A DNA stretch of 64,000 nt. Source: Halopenitus sp041821145. Lineage in GTDB: Archaea > Halobacteriota > Halobacteria > Halobacteriales > Haloferacaceae. The DNA lies in contig NZ_JBGUBC010000013.1 of assembly GCF_041821145.1 (NCBI RefSeq), forward strand, positions 1 through 64,000, in the 5' to 3' direction. Of the stretch, positions 25,118 through 35,100 are shown one piece after another; within the stretch, counting starts at the first letter, position 1, and each line of letters begins with the position of its first letter. The translations under genes were made by a program, and so were the position numbers. The notes under the pieces were generated by a model. The model was given only the letters and a program-made list of their open reading frames with translations, did no database searches and was not told the origin of the DNA.

Positions 25118-28100
25118 CGGCAAGCACCTCCTCATCGATGTCGCCACCCTCGCCGCCGAACTGCATCCCGGTTACCGCGGAGACGTTGTCCTCCTGCATC
25201 GTGACGCCGATCGCCCGCTCGGAGCGTTCAAGCAGCGCGGAGCGGTGTGAGACGACGACGAACTGCGCCTTGCCGGCCAGGTCGTGGACCATCTCGCCGA
25301 CGCGCTCGGCATTGACGGCATCGAGGAAGGCGTCGATCTCGTCGAGTGCGTAGAACGGTGCCGGGTTGTGTCGCTGAATGGCGAAGATGAACGCGAGCGC
25401 CGTCAGGGATTTTTCCCCGCCGGACATCGCATCGAGCCGTTGGACCGGCTTGTCCGCGGGCTGTGCTTTCATCGTGAGACCCTCTTCGAAGGGGTCTGTC
25501 GGGTTCTCCAGAACGAGCTCACCGGTCCCTGCCGAAAGCCGTCCGAAGATATCCTCGAAGTGCTCGTTGATCGACTCGAAGGCGTCCATGAAGGTTCGTT
25601 TCTTTTGGGACTCGTACTGCTCGATTCGGTCTTCGATCCCGTCGCGCTCCTCGACGAGCACGTCCCGTCGCTCCTGGAGCCGGTCGAGTGCCGCCTCGAC
25701 CTCGTCGTATTCGTCGATCGCCCGCATGTTGACCGGCTCAAGTGCCGCCATCTTCGCTTCCAGCTCGTCGATGCGCGCCTCGACCTCGTCGTGGTCGGGG
25801 ATGTTCTCGGAGTCGTACTCTCCGACCTGCGATTCGAGTTCGTCGATCTCCCACTCCAGCCGCTCGGCTCGATCGCGAAGCTCCGAGAGCGTCGATTCGA
25901 CGTCGTTCACACGCCGACGCTGTTCGTCGCGTTCCTCGGTGGCCGTCGAGAGCGTCTCCCGGAGATCGGTTCGTTCCTCCTTGAGGTCGACGATCTCCAC
26001 CTCCAACTCCTCGATAGCCTCGTGTTTCTCCTCGAGAAGTTCACGTTTCTCGGCGATGACGTCCTCGTAGTCGGCGATCATCTCCTCGGCGTCCGCCTTC
26101 TTGTTTTGTGCTTCCTCGATGCGGTCGTGAAGCTCCTCGACGGCCTCTTCGGCGTATCCCTTCTCGAGTTGGATCTCGTTGAGTCGGCCGTCCAGATCGT
26201 CCATCCGCGACTCCAGTTCGTCGATCTCCTCGCGGACGTCGTCGGCCCGGCTCGTCAACTCGGGAATCCGCGAGTCCGCGAGTTCCGTCTCGATCTCCTC
26301 GATCCGGACTTCGATCGCGGACTGCTTTTCATCGTGGTCCTCGAGTTCCGCGTCGAGTTCGGCCATCCGTTCGTCGACCGACTCACGGTCCTCACGGAGC
26401 GTCTCAAGTCTTTCCTCGAGGTCGTCGATCCGGTCGCGTTGCTCCTGGAGGTCCGTCTCGGCGCGGTCGATGTCGGTTTCGACCGAACGGACCCGCTCTT
26501 CGGCGTCGGCTTTGCGGCCCCTCGCGTCATCGATCTCCGCGTCCAACTCGTCGATCGACGACTCGATCGACTGCCGATCGTCCTCGAGATCCGATATCTC
26601 CTCGCCCAGGCGTTCGAGCTTGCCGCCGCCGGAGGTGCTAAATGAGAACCGCGAGCCCCCACCGGAGCCGCCAGTCATCGCGCCGGACTTCTCGACGAGA
26701 TCGCCATCCAGCGTCACCATCCGGTAGTCGCCCATCAGCTCGCGGGCGGTCTGCATGTCCTCGACGACGAGCGTCGACCCGAGCACGTACGAAAAGACCG
26801 ATTCGTAGCGGGCGTCATACTCCACGAGGTTTCGCGCGAAGTCGACGACGCCGGGCATGGTCGGCTTTCGGGGCAGTCCGCGGTCGTCGAGTTCCGTGAT
26901 CGGCAGGAAGGTCGCTCGCCCCGCATTGCGACTCTTGAGGTGCTCGATGCACGCCTCGCCGACTCCGTCGTCGGCGACGACGACGTTTGCGAGTCGCCCC
27001 CCTGCGGCGGTCTCACAGGCCTCCGCATAGGAGGGATCGACCGACGCGAGTTCACCGACCGGCCCGTGGACCCCGTCCATCCCGGCGTTTCGGACCGTCG
27101 TCACCGCCCGGGGCCACGACGTGTCCCCACGATCGCGTGCCTCCGCCTCCAGTTTCGCGTACTCGCTTTGCTTCTCCCGGAGGGTGTCTTCGATATCGTC
27201 GAGTCGCTCCTGGAGTTCGGCCTTCTCGGCGAACAGGTCGGCGATCGTCTCCTCGATCGACTCGCGGTTTCGCTCGGCCTTGTCCAGTTCCCCGTGAAGT
27301 TCCGATATTCGTGCCTTGAGTTCGGGAATTCGCTCGTGAGCCGCCTCAAGATCCGCCTGGGTCTCGCTTTCCTCGTTCGATCGTCGTCGAGCTTCGTCGA
27401 GTAGTCGGTCCTTCTCCCGTTGGAGTTCGTTGCGATCGGCCTTTAGTGACTCCAACGTCTCCTTCTCGTCGGCGAGTTCCTCCTTGAGTTCGTCGTATTG
27501 GGTGTCGATTCCCTCGATCTCCGTCCGGATGTTCGTGAGCTCCGAGCGCCGCTCCGCGATCTCCGATTTGACCGACGCCTTCTCGACTTTGATCGTCTTT
27601 TCGTCCGCCTCGAGGTCGTCGATCGTCTCCTGTTTGCGGTCGATCTGGACGAACGCGTCGCGTCTGTCGGCCTCCGCCTCCTCGCGTCGTTCCTCGGCGT
27701 TCTCGATTTTTCCCTCGATCCGCGAGATGTCGCCTTTGATCTCCTCGATCTCGGATTTGATCGCGAGCTGTTCATCCTCGCCCTTCCGTTCGATCTCGTC
27801 GTTGAGTTCGGACAGTTCCGACTCCAGGCGAGTGACTCGCCCCTGACGGGCGTCCAACTCCGTTTGTAACTCGTCGAGTTCCGATTCCGTCTCGTCGATC
27901 TCCGCGGTCACCGACGCGTACGTCTCGCGTTTCTCCTCGAGTTCGGCCGCCTTGAGGTATCCCCGATACTCCTCGCGTTCCTCGCGATGGGATTCGTATT
28001 CGAGGGCGGTCTCGCGTTCGTCCTCGAGACGGTCGAGGCGGTCGCGTTTCTCCTCGATCCGCAGGTCGGCCTCGCCGATCCGGTCCTCGACGGCCTCGAG

Positions 28101-28700
28101 TTCCTGGAAGGCTGCTTCCTTTTTGTCGTCGAATTCGGCGACGCCCGCGATCTCGTCGATGATGCCGCGTCGCTGATACGGCGTCATGTTGATGATCTCC
28201 GTGACGTCGCCTTGCATCACGACGTTGTATCCCTCGGGCGTGACGCCGGCTTGCGCGAGCAGATCCTGGATGTCCGAGAGGTTGACCGACCGACCGTTGA
28301 GGTAATAATACGAGTAGTAGTTGTCCTCGGTGCGTTTCACGCGGCGTTTGACGGTGATCTCATCGACGTCGCCGATGTTCTCGGAGCCGGCCGCCGAAAC
28401 GACCTGACTGCGATCGAGGGTCCCCTCGGAGTTGTCGAGCACGACGGTGACGGCCGCCTCGTCGGGGCCGCCCCCGTCCGCCTCGCCGTCGTGTCCGGGA
28501 TTGTAGATCAGGTCGGTGAGCTTCTCCGCGCGGATCCCGCGTGTTCGGGCGAGCCCGAGCGCGAAAAGGATCCCGTCGATGATGTTCGATTTGCCCGAGC
28601 CGTTCGGGCCCGTGATGACGGTGAAGTCCTCATAAAAGGGGATCCGCGTCTTCCGTCCGAAGCTCTTGAAATCGTCCAAAACGACTTCTGTAATGTGCAT
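25110..28700 (-). CDS. smc: Chromosome segregation protein SMC
   Basis: 1196 residues, full family length. The N-terminal head has Walker A GPNGSGKSNI (about residue 32). Two long coiled coils (about 170-500 and 690-1020) flank a hinge (about 520-670, around TTVRNAGMDGVHGPVGELAS and GLPRKPTMPGVVDFARN). The C-terminal head has the ABC signature MSGGEKSLTALAF and Walker B YALDEIDAFLDAVN. It compacts and separates chromosomes with the kleisin ScpA, encoded in the overlapping gene downstream. The high Glu/Asp/Arg content of the coils produces long antisense open frames that are not genes. Confidence 0.97.
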   Translation of the reverse strand: MHITEVVLDDFKSFGRKTRIPFYEDFTVITGPNGSGKSNIIDGILFALGLARTRGIRAEKLTDLIYNPGHDGEADGGGPDEAAVTVVLDNSEGTLDRSQVVSAAGSENIGDVDEITVKRRVKRTEDNYYSYYYLNGRSVNLSDIQDLLAQAGVTPEGYNVVMQGDVTEIINMTPYQRRGIIDEIAGVAEFDDKKEAAFQELEAVEDRIGEADLRIEEKRDRLDRLEDERETALEYESHREEREEYRGYLKAAELEEKRETYASVTAEIDETESELDELQTELDARQGRVTRLESELSELNDEIERKGEDEQLAIKSEIEEIKGDISRIEGKIENAEERREEAEADRRDAFVQIDRKQETIDDLEADEKTIKVEKASVKSEIAERRSELTNIRTEIEGIDTQYDELKEELADEKETLESLKADRNELQREKDRLLDEARRRSNEESETQADLEAAHERIPELKARISELHGELDKAERNRESIEETIADLFAEKAELQERLDDIEDTLREKQSEYAKLEAEARDRGDTSWPRAVTTVRNAGMDGVHGPVGELASVDPSYAEACETAAGGRLANVVVADDGVGEACIEHLKSRNAGRATFLPITELDDRGLPRKPTMPGVVDFARNLVEYDARYESVFSYVLGSTLVVEDMQTARELMGDYRMVTLDGDLVEKSGAMTGGSGGGSRFSFSTSGGGKLERLGEEISDLEDDRQSIESSIDELDAEIDDARGRKADAEERVRSVETDIDRAETDLQEQRDRIDDLEERLETLREDRESVDERMAELDAELEDHDEKQSAIEVRIEEIETELADSRIPELTSRADDVREEIDELESRMDDLDGRLNEIQLEKGYAEEAVEELHDRIEEAQNKKADAEEMIADYEDVIAEKRELLEEKHEAIEELEVEIVDLKEERTDLRETLSTATEERDEQRRRVNDVESTLSELRDRAERLEWEIDELESQVGEYDSENIPDHDEVEARIDELEAKMAALEPVNMRAIDEYDEVEAALDRLQERRDVLVEERDGIEDRIEQYESQKKRTFMDAFESINEHFEDIFGRLSAGTGELVLENPTDPFEEGLTMKAQPADKPVQRLDAMSGGEKSLTALAFIFAIQRHNPAPFYALDEIDAFLDAVNAERVGEMVHDLAGKAQFVVVSHRSALLERSERAIGVTMQEDNVSAVTGMQFGGEGGDIDEEVLADD

Positions 28701-28726
28701 GATGTGCTCGCGGGTGGGAGGCGAGC

Positions 28727-29122
28727 TTACGCGACGATGATGTCGCTTTCCTCGGACTCCCCGTCGTCGGCGCTTTCCTGCGGTTCGGATTCGGAGGCGT
28801 CACCAGCCGGCTCGGAGCCGGCGTCCGCGTCCTCAGTTGCGTCCCCGGCTGCGGAGTCGGCGACGGCTTGTTCGACCACGTCGACGTGGTCGTCGCTTTT
28901 CGTCGTCCGTTCGCTTACGGCCCCCTCCGGCGTCGGGCCCGCGCTCGGCTGATCGGTTCCGGTCGCGGTCTCCGCAACCGTGGAGTCGTCGGCGGTCGGG
29001 CGGTCGCCGTCCTCTAACTGACGAACCCGCTCTTTCATCTCGACGAGCTCCTCGGTCAGCCCGTTGACGGCCGCCTGTAGCTCGCCGACTTGCCGTTCGA
29101 GTTCCTCGACACGGTTACTCAT
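28727..29122 (-). CDS. Short coiled-coil acidic protein upstream of smc (DUF7518-like)
   Basis: 131 residues. Residues 1-40 form a clear heptad coiled coil (VEELERQVGELQAAVNGLTEE, then MKERVRQLE). The rest is disordered and acidic, ending in EESDIIVA, a short conserved-looking tail. There is no enzymatic motif. It lies 26 bases ahead of smc in the same direction, so it is likely part of the smc-scpA operon. I recall such a protein as conserved beside haloarchaeal smc; a role as an SMC partner is inference. Confidence 0.7.
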   Translation of the reverse strand: MSNRVEELERQVGELQAAVNGLTEELVEMKERVRQLEDGDRPTADDSTVAETATGTDQPSAGPTPEGAVSERTTKSDDHVDVVEQAVADSAAGDATEDADAGSEPAGDASESEPQESADDGESEESDIIVA

Positions 29123-29250
29123 GTGTGTGTTGGGTCGTGGGAGACGTATAAATCTGTGTCAGACGCCCGTGTGACCTACTGACACGATGGACCGGAACGG
29201 CGGGGCGAACCGACGCTGGAGGTCCCTCGAGAGGGCTCGATCCGGGTCGC

Positions 29251-31179
29251 TCACTTGAACCGGAAGGTTTCGAGGTTCTTCGGCGCGAACGTTCGAATGT
29301 TGTACTCGTGATACAGCGCCGACGAGAGGTCCTGTACCGACCGCTCGTCGCCGTGGACACAAAGCACCTTTTCCGGACGGGGATTCATCGTCTTCACGAA
29401 GTTTTCGAGGCCCTGTCTGTCGGCGTGTCCGGAGAAGCCGTCCACGGTCTCAACCTCCATGTTCAACGAGAGCGTGCCGTTCCGACCGCCATCGTTGCCC
29501 CAGCCCGAGACGGGGATCTCGTCCCAGCCGTTCTGGATGCGCCGGCCCAGCGTCCCCTGTGCCTGATAGCCGACGAAAAGCAACGTCGAGTCCGGGTCCG
29601 GACCGAGGTGACGCAGCCAGGACATGATCGGGCCGCCCTCGATCATCCCGGAAGTCGAGAGGATCACGCACTGTTCGCCGTCGGCGACCTCCTGGCGTTC
29701 GTCCTCACCGCCGTCGATGTGGTTGAACTGATCGGCCAGGAACGGATTCTCGTCCTCGTGGAAGATCCGATCGCGGAGCTCGTCCCGGAGGTATTCGGGA
29801 TAGGTGGTGTGGATCGCCGTTGCCTCCCAGATCATCCCGTCGAGGTGGACCGGCATCTCCGGGATGTCCCCCTCGCGCATGGCCTCCTCTAACACGAGCA
29901 TGATCTCCTGTGAACGCCCGACTGCGAAGGCCGGGATGACGATGTTTCCGCCCCGGTCGTACGCCTCGTTTATGACCTCCTTCAGTTTGCGTTCGGAGTC
30001 CGCCTGGTCGGTCTGATAGTCGTTTCGCCCGCCGTACGTCGACTCCATGACGAGCGTTTCCACGCGCGGGAAGTCGTTTACTGCGCCGTTGAAAAGCCGG
30101 GTGTCGTCGTAGTGGATGTCCCCGGAGAAGGCGACGTTGTACAGTCCATCGCCGATATGGAAGTGGACGACGCCGGACCCGAGGATGTGTCCCGCGTTGT
30201 GGAAGGTGATCTTCACGTCCGGCGCGATATCGGTGACGTCGCCGTATTCGAGCGGGATCGTGTGTTTGATCGCCTCACGAACCTGCGCGGACTCATAGGG
30301 CGGCGTGCGACCTTCCTTTGCCGCGACGTCGAGATAATCGAGCTGAAGCAGCCCCATCAGATCGCGTGAGGGCTCGGTCGTGTAGATGGGACCGTCGTAG
30401 CCGTATTTGAACAGGATCGGGATGAGTGCCGAGTGGTCGAGGTGGGCGTGGGTCAACACGACGGCGTCGATGTTCGTCGCACCGGCTCCGAGCGCCTCGG
30501 GAATCTGGAGATACGGTACCTCGCCCTCCGCGCCGGGCTTGTCGCCGCAGTCGATCAGGATCCGGGTCTCGGGCGTCGAGAGGATAAAGGCCGCACGGCC
30601 GACTTCTCGACAGCATCCGAGAGTGGTGATCCGAACCCACTCGTCGTCGGACAGTTCCTCACGATGGATCTGTCGCCCGACGCGCTCGAGGATCTCACGC
30701 CGCTCGTCTCGTTCCTGTTTGAGGAAGTTGCGGACGTTCGAGACGGTCGACGACTCGATCGGCGGCGTCCGAACGACCTCGGGCGTCCAGCCGACTTCCT
30801 GAGTGATCTCCCGAAGCGTCGATCCGCGCCGGCCGATGACCATCCCCGGCTTTTGCGCCTCGATGACGACCTCCCCAGTATCCGTGTGGAAATCGAGGTC
30901 GGTGATGCCAGCCTCGTCGGGGATCACGTTTTCGATCTGCGTTTTGGCGGTCTCGGGAGACGAGAGCGTGCTTGGGTCGGGTCTGACCGTAATTCGTTTT
31001 CGAAGCTTCGATGCGAGCCGGCGAATGAGATCGCCATCGCCCGCGAACCGCTTGGGATCGTGGGTGTAGACGACCAGTTCCGGTCCCTCGTATTTGACGT
31101 CAGTAACCGAGACGTCGTTCGGGATCTCCCGTTCTATCTGCGATCTGATGTCCTCGAGTTGCGTATCAACTTGGCTCAT
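29251..31179 (-). CDS. aCPSF1, KH-domain beta-CASP ribonuclease
   Basis: 642 residues from the ATG at 31179 (MSQVDTQLED); an upstream in-frame ATG at 31206 adds nine. Two N-terminal KH-like domains (about 1-145) contain VIGRRGSTLREI. The metallo-beta-lactamase domain has VLTHAHLDHSALIP (the HxHxDH zinc motif) and HILGSGVVHFHI; the beta-CASP insert follows, and VCVHGDERSVQDL closes the active site. In archaea this protein cleaves RNA 3' ends in U-rich tracts and terminates transcription. The length and all the catalytic residues are standard. Confidence 0.95.
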   Translation of the reverse strand: MSQVDTQLEDIRSQIEREIPNDVSVTDVKYEGPELVVYTHDPKRFAGDGDLIRRLASKLRKRITVRPDPSTLSSPETAKTQIENVIPDEAGITDLDFHTDTGEVVIEAQKPGMVIGRRGSTLREITQEVGWTPEVVRTPPIESSTVSNVRNFLKQERDERREILERVGRQIHREELSDDEWVRITTLGCCREVGRAAFILSTPETRILIDCGDKPGAEGEVPYLQIPEALGAGATNIDAVVLTHAHLDHSALIPILFKYGYDGPIYTTEPSRDLMGLLQLDYLDVAAKEGRTPPYESAQVREAIKHTIPLEYGDVTDIAPDVKITFHNAGHILGSGVVHFHIGDGLYNVAFSGDIHYDDTRLFNGAVNDFPRVETLVMESTYGGRNDYQTDQADSERKLKEVINEAYDRGGNIVIPAFAVGRSQEIMLVLEEAMREGDIPEMPVHLDGMIWEATAIHTTYPEYLRDELRDRIFHEDENPFLADQFNHIDGGEDERQEVADGEQCVILSTSGMIEGGPIMSWLRHLGPDPDSTLLFVGYQAQGTLGRRIQNGWDEIPVSGWGNDGGRNGTLSLNMEVETVDGFSGHADRQGLENFVKTMNPRPEKVLCVHGDERSVQDLSSALYHEYNIRTFAPKNLETFRFK

Positions 31180-31580
31180 GTGTAGAGAGGTCCTCGTCCA
31201 GTCCACGATAGCCGTCCACGCTCGCTCTGGCGAACGCGTCCGGGATCGAAATTCGACGGCGGAAACGCCGTCGGTGTGAACGAAGGAGGCATAGTGGCTA
31301 GTACTGTCCGTAGCTCTTATCCGCGGGAAGAGACAGCGAAAACCCGCTTATATCGGAATAAGCCCCTCTCGTTATAAAAGCCTTCGCAAACGATCGACCA
31401 CGGCCCGACGTCGGATCGGCCGTGAAGAGGCCGAAGAGCGGGCGAGGCGCGTGGAGGGTCCAAGAGCAGGTAAGCACGTGGAGAGGCAAAAAGTGGGCAA
31501 GCACGGAGGTGGCTGCTGAAGACCAGGCAAATACGTGGGGAGGCCACAACGGGCAAGCCGCTCCGACGTGAGATGCCACC
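31180..31580. other. Intergenic region with promoter-like AT patches and a repeat array
   Basis: This 401-base gap separates aCPSF1 from a plus-strand gene. Bases 31300-31380 include AT-rich patches (TAGCTCTTAT, GCTTATAT) that may be promoters, and 31421-31559 holds the five-copy repeat listed separately. No ORF with coding character is seen on either strand. Confidence 0.6.
31421..31559 (+). repeat. Five-copy degenerate 27-30 bp tandem repeat
   Basis: Units at 31421-31447, 31448-31475, 31476-31502, 31503-31532 and 31533-31559 share the layout ACGTGGAGAGGCC, a short A/G-rich middle, then GGGCAAGC. The two best copies are units 3 and 5. There are no unique spacers between copies, so it is not a CRISPR array. 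The array ends 21 bases before the next start codon. Confidence 0.75.
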
Positions 31581-32057
31581 ATGGACCTCACCCCGGAAGT
31601 CGTTGCAGCCGAACGTGACTGGGTGCGCGAGCGTGGCGAGGTCGTCGTTCCGATCATCAACGAGACGCGGAATTCCCTCGGAGATCTGTTCGGAACCGAC
31701 GTCGATCCGGTTTCACGGGAGCGATACCGCGAGGAGGTGGACGTCGTCTTCGCGGACGGCAAGGTTGCGGTCAACGTTGCTGGCTATGTCGGAATCCTCA
31801 GAACCCTCGACGTCGAGGGAGATTACCCGGGATTCGTCGTCGACGAAGTTCTCGGTCGTCAACTCGCGTCGACGATCGCTGGCAAACAGCCACTCGCGCT
31901 GCTCGCGGAGGCGACGTTCCACTTCACGGATACCCACACGCACGGCGGCAAAACGGAGGTCGCCGGCGCCGACGACCTGGATGCGGCCCTGGCTGCCGGC
32001 TTCCAGACCCGTCTTCCCGGCTGGGAGTGGTGCGAGGACGACCCGTTCGGGGTCTGA
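31581..32057 (+). CDS. Haloarchaeal protein of unknown function (DUF5813-like)
   Basis: 158 residues, cytoplasmic and acidic, with no membrane segment. Recognisable stretches are VDVVFADGKVAVNVAGYVG, VVDEVLGRQLASTIAGKQPLALLAEATF and the C-terminal LPGWEWCEDDPFGV. I recall this pattern as the uncharacterised haloarchaeal DUF5813 family. There is no catalytic motif I can name. The start codon directly follows the tandem repeat array, which is therefore in its promoter or leader region. It is convergent with the glutamate synthase gene. Confidence 0.7.
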   Translation: MDLTPEVVAAERDWVRERGEVVVPIINETRNSLGDLFGTDVDPVSRERYREEVDVVFADGKVAVNVAGYVGILRTLDVEGDYPGFVVDEVLGRQLASTIAGKQPLALLAEATFHFTDTHTHGGKTEVAGADDLDAALAAGFQTRLPGWEWCEDDPFGV

Positions 32058-32116
32058 TCGATATCAGTCACCATCCGAAAACAACGGTCGTCGCCCGGGA
32101 TCAGTCGTCACCAGGA

Positions 32117-35100
32117 TCAGTCGTCGCCCGAGACCACGTTCGCATCCACGTTGGTGTCCGCGTCGGCATTTGCCGCCGGGGGACGTGAATCCCGGACGTC
32201 CGCGCCACGGCCCTCGGCGATGACCTCGGCGTAGGCATCGGGGAAGACCCGCACGAACGAATCAAGGGCTGCGTCCCAGTCGTCGAGAAGCTCGTGTGCA
32301 CGCTCGCTTTCCGTGTAGGTCGCATGGTTCTCGACGAGCCGCCGCAGCATTGACTCGTCACGATCGGAGAGTTCGTCGGTGATCGAGACCATGCCGTCGT
32401 TGACCCGCTTCTCGAAGCGAGCGGTCGGATCGTAGACGTAGGCGACGCCGCCGGACATCCCGGCGGCGAAGTTCCGGCCCGTCTCGCCAAGCACTGCGAC
32501 GACGCCCCCGGTCATGTATTCACAGCCGTGGTCGCCGACGCCCTCGACGACCGCCTTTACGCCGGAGTTTCGGACGCCGAAGCGCTCCCCGGCGACGCCG
32601 TTTACGTACATCTCGCCGTCGGTGGCGCCGTAGAGACAGACGTTGCCGGTCACGACGTTGTCGGTGGCCGAATACCCCGCGTCATCCGGGGTGTTGACGA
32701 CGATCCGGCCGCCCGAGAGGCCTTTCCCGACGTAGTCGTTTGCGGCGCCGGTCAGCCGGAAGGTAACGCCGTTCGCGAGGAACGCGCCGAAGCTCTGGCC
32801 TGCGTAGCCGTCGAAGTCAACGGCGATCGTGTCGTCCTCGAGTCCGTCGCCGCCGTGTTCGGAGACGATCCGGTTCGAGAGCGTTGCGCCGACGGCTCGG
32901 TCGACGTTCGTGATGTCCTTTGCGATCGCCACCGGAGCCTCGTCGTCGATCGCCGGTTCCGCGATGTCGATCAGATCCCAGTCGAGTCGCTCTTCGATCT
33001 CGTGGGTCTGTGAGCGCACCTTGGTTCGGACGGATCCAGCGGGCTCGGCGATGACCGAGGAGAGGTCGAGGTGTTTCGCCTTCTCGTGGTCGGTCTCGCG
33101 TTGGCGGAGGTGAGCCGGACGGCCGATCATCTCCTCGACCGTCCGGAAGCCGAGATCGGCCATGATCTCCCGGAGTTCCTCCGCGATGAACGTCATGTAG
33201 TTCACGACGTGATCCGGCTCGCCGGGGAACCGCTTGCGGAGGTCCTCACGCTGGGTCGCGACCCCGACTGGACAGGTGTTCTCGTGGCATTGGCGGGCCA
33301 TCACGCACCCGGAGGTGACGAGCGAGGCCGTCCCGAAGACGTACTCCTCGGCGCCGAGGAGCGCCGCGACGGCGACGTCGCGTCCGGTTCGCATCCCGCC
33401 GTCGGTGGAGACGCGGATGCGGTCGCGAAGCCCGGTGGCTCGAAGCATCTGGTTGGTCTCGGCGAGTCCGAGCTCCCACGGGAGCCCGGCGTTCTTGATC
33501 GAGGTCTTCGGGGAGGCACCCGTACCGCCGGAGTGCCCGGAGACGTGGACCACGTCCGCGTTCGCCTTCGCGACGCCGGCGGCAATCGTGCCAATGCCGG
33601 CCTCCGAGACCAGCTTGACGTTGATGTCCGCGTCGGGATTCGCCGACTTCAGGTCATAGATGAGCTGTTTGAGGTCCTCGATCGAGTAGATGTCGTGTTG
33701 TGGCGGCGGCGAGATGAGTCCGACGCCCGGCGTCGAACACCGGACGTGGGCGATCATCTCGTTGACTTTCTTGCCGGGGAGGTGTCCTCCCTCGCCCGGT
33801 TTCGAGCCCTGCGCCATCTTGATCTGCAGTTCGTCGGCGGAGGTGAGGTACTCGGCGGTGACCCCGAATCGACCGGAAGCGACCTGTTTGACGTTGCACT
33901 CGCGTTCGGTGCCGAACCGCTCGGGCGGCTCGCCGCCCTCGCCGGTGTTGGATTTCGCACCGATCCGGTTCATCGCGATCGAGTTGTTCTCGTGGGCCTC
34001 CGGCGAGATGCTGCCCAACGACATCGCTGCCGTCGAGAAACGTTCAACGATCTCGGAGGCCGGTTCGACTTCCTCGATCGGAACGGGGTCCCGATCGGAA
34101 TCGAACTCGAGGAGTCCACGGAGGGTCTGGATCGCGTCCGTCTGGTCGTTGACGAGCTCCGCGAACTCCAGGTACTGGTCGTAATCGCCGGCTCGAACGG
34201 CCTGCTGGAGCGTTCCGACCGTCTGGGGGTTCCAGGCGTGGGTAACGCCCGAAGAGCGGTGTTCGTACTCGCCGGTCGTTTCGAGGTGGGGGTCGGCGCC
34301 GAATCCCATCGCGTGGCGCGTGCGGAGATCACCGTCGATCACGTCGAGGCCGATCCCCTCGGTGCGGATCTCCGTTCCCTCGAAATACTCGGCGACGAGA
34401 CTCGAATCGAGCCCGACTGCCTCGAAGATCTGCGCCCCCTGGTAGCTCTCCATCGTGGAGATGCCCATCTTCGCCATCGTCTTCAACAACCCGTCCTCCA
34501 AGGCGCCGCGGTAGGCGGCGATGGCTTCGGACTCATCGGCGCCGTCGGGTCCGGCGACGACGTCGGCGATCGAAGCGTACGCGAGGTAGGGATTGACCGC
34601 CCCAGCACCGTAGCCGACGAGCGTCGCGATGTGGTGGACCTCGTGGGGTTCGCCCGACTCGACGACGAGCCCGGCGTGATTTCGAAGTCCGTTGCGAACG
34701 AGGTGGTGGTGGACCGCACCGGTCGCAAGCAGGCTTGGGATCGCGATCCGCTCGGGGCCGATGGCGCGATCGGAGATCACGATCACGTCCGCGCCATCCT
34801 CGATCGCCGTCCCGGCGTCCTCGCGCAATCGAGTGAGGGCGTCCTCCAGATCCGTTCCCGGATCGAAGGTCGCATCGAGCACGCGCGAGTCGAACCGCTC
34901 GGCTGCTCCGGCGTCGCCATCGTCGGGATCGTCCTCGCCGAGTTCCTTGATCGTCGCCGTCTCCTCGTCGGTGAGAATCGGGGACTCTGACACGATCTGG
35001 CGAGCGTGGTCGGACGTCTCGTCGAGAAGGTTCCGCTGGAAGCCGAGTCGCGACTCGAGGGAAGTGACGAGCTCCTCGCGGATGTAGTCGATCGGCGGGT

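Noticed and set aside
25284..26645. 453-codon open frame on the plus strand
   Set aside because: It is opposite the SMC coiled coils. Runs of Glu and Arg codons in the coil give open complements without coding character.
31421..31559. CRISPR array
   Set aside because: The repeats touch one another, differ in length and sequence, and have no unique spacers, and no cas gene is nearby.
33071..34990. 639-codon open frame on the plus strand
   Set aside because: It lies opposite the glutamate synthase synthase domain, and the encoded sequence shows no recognisable motif.
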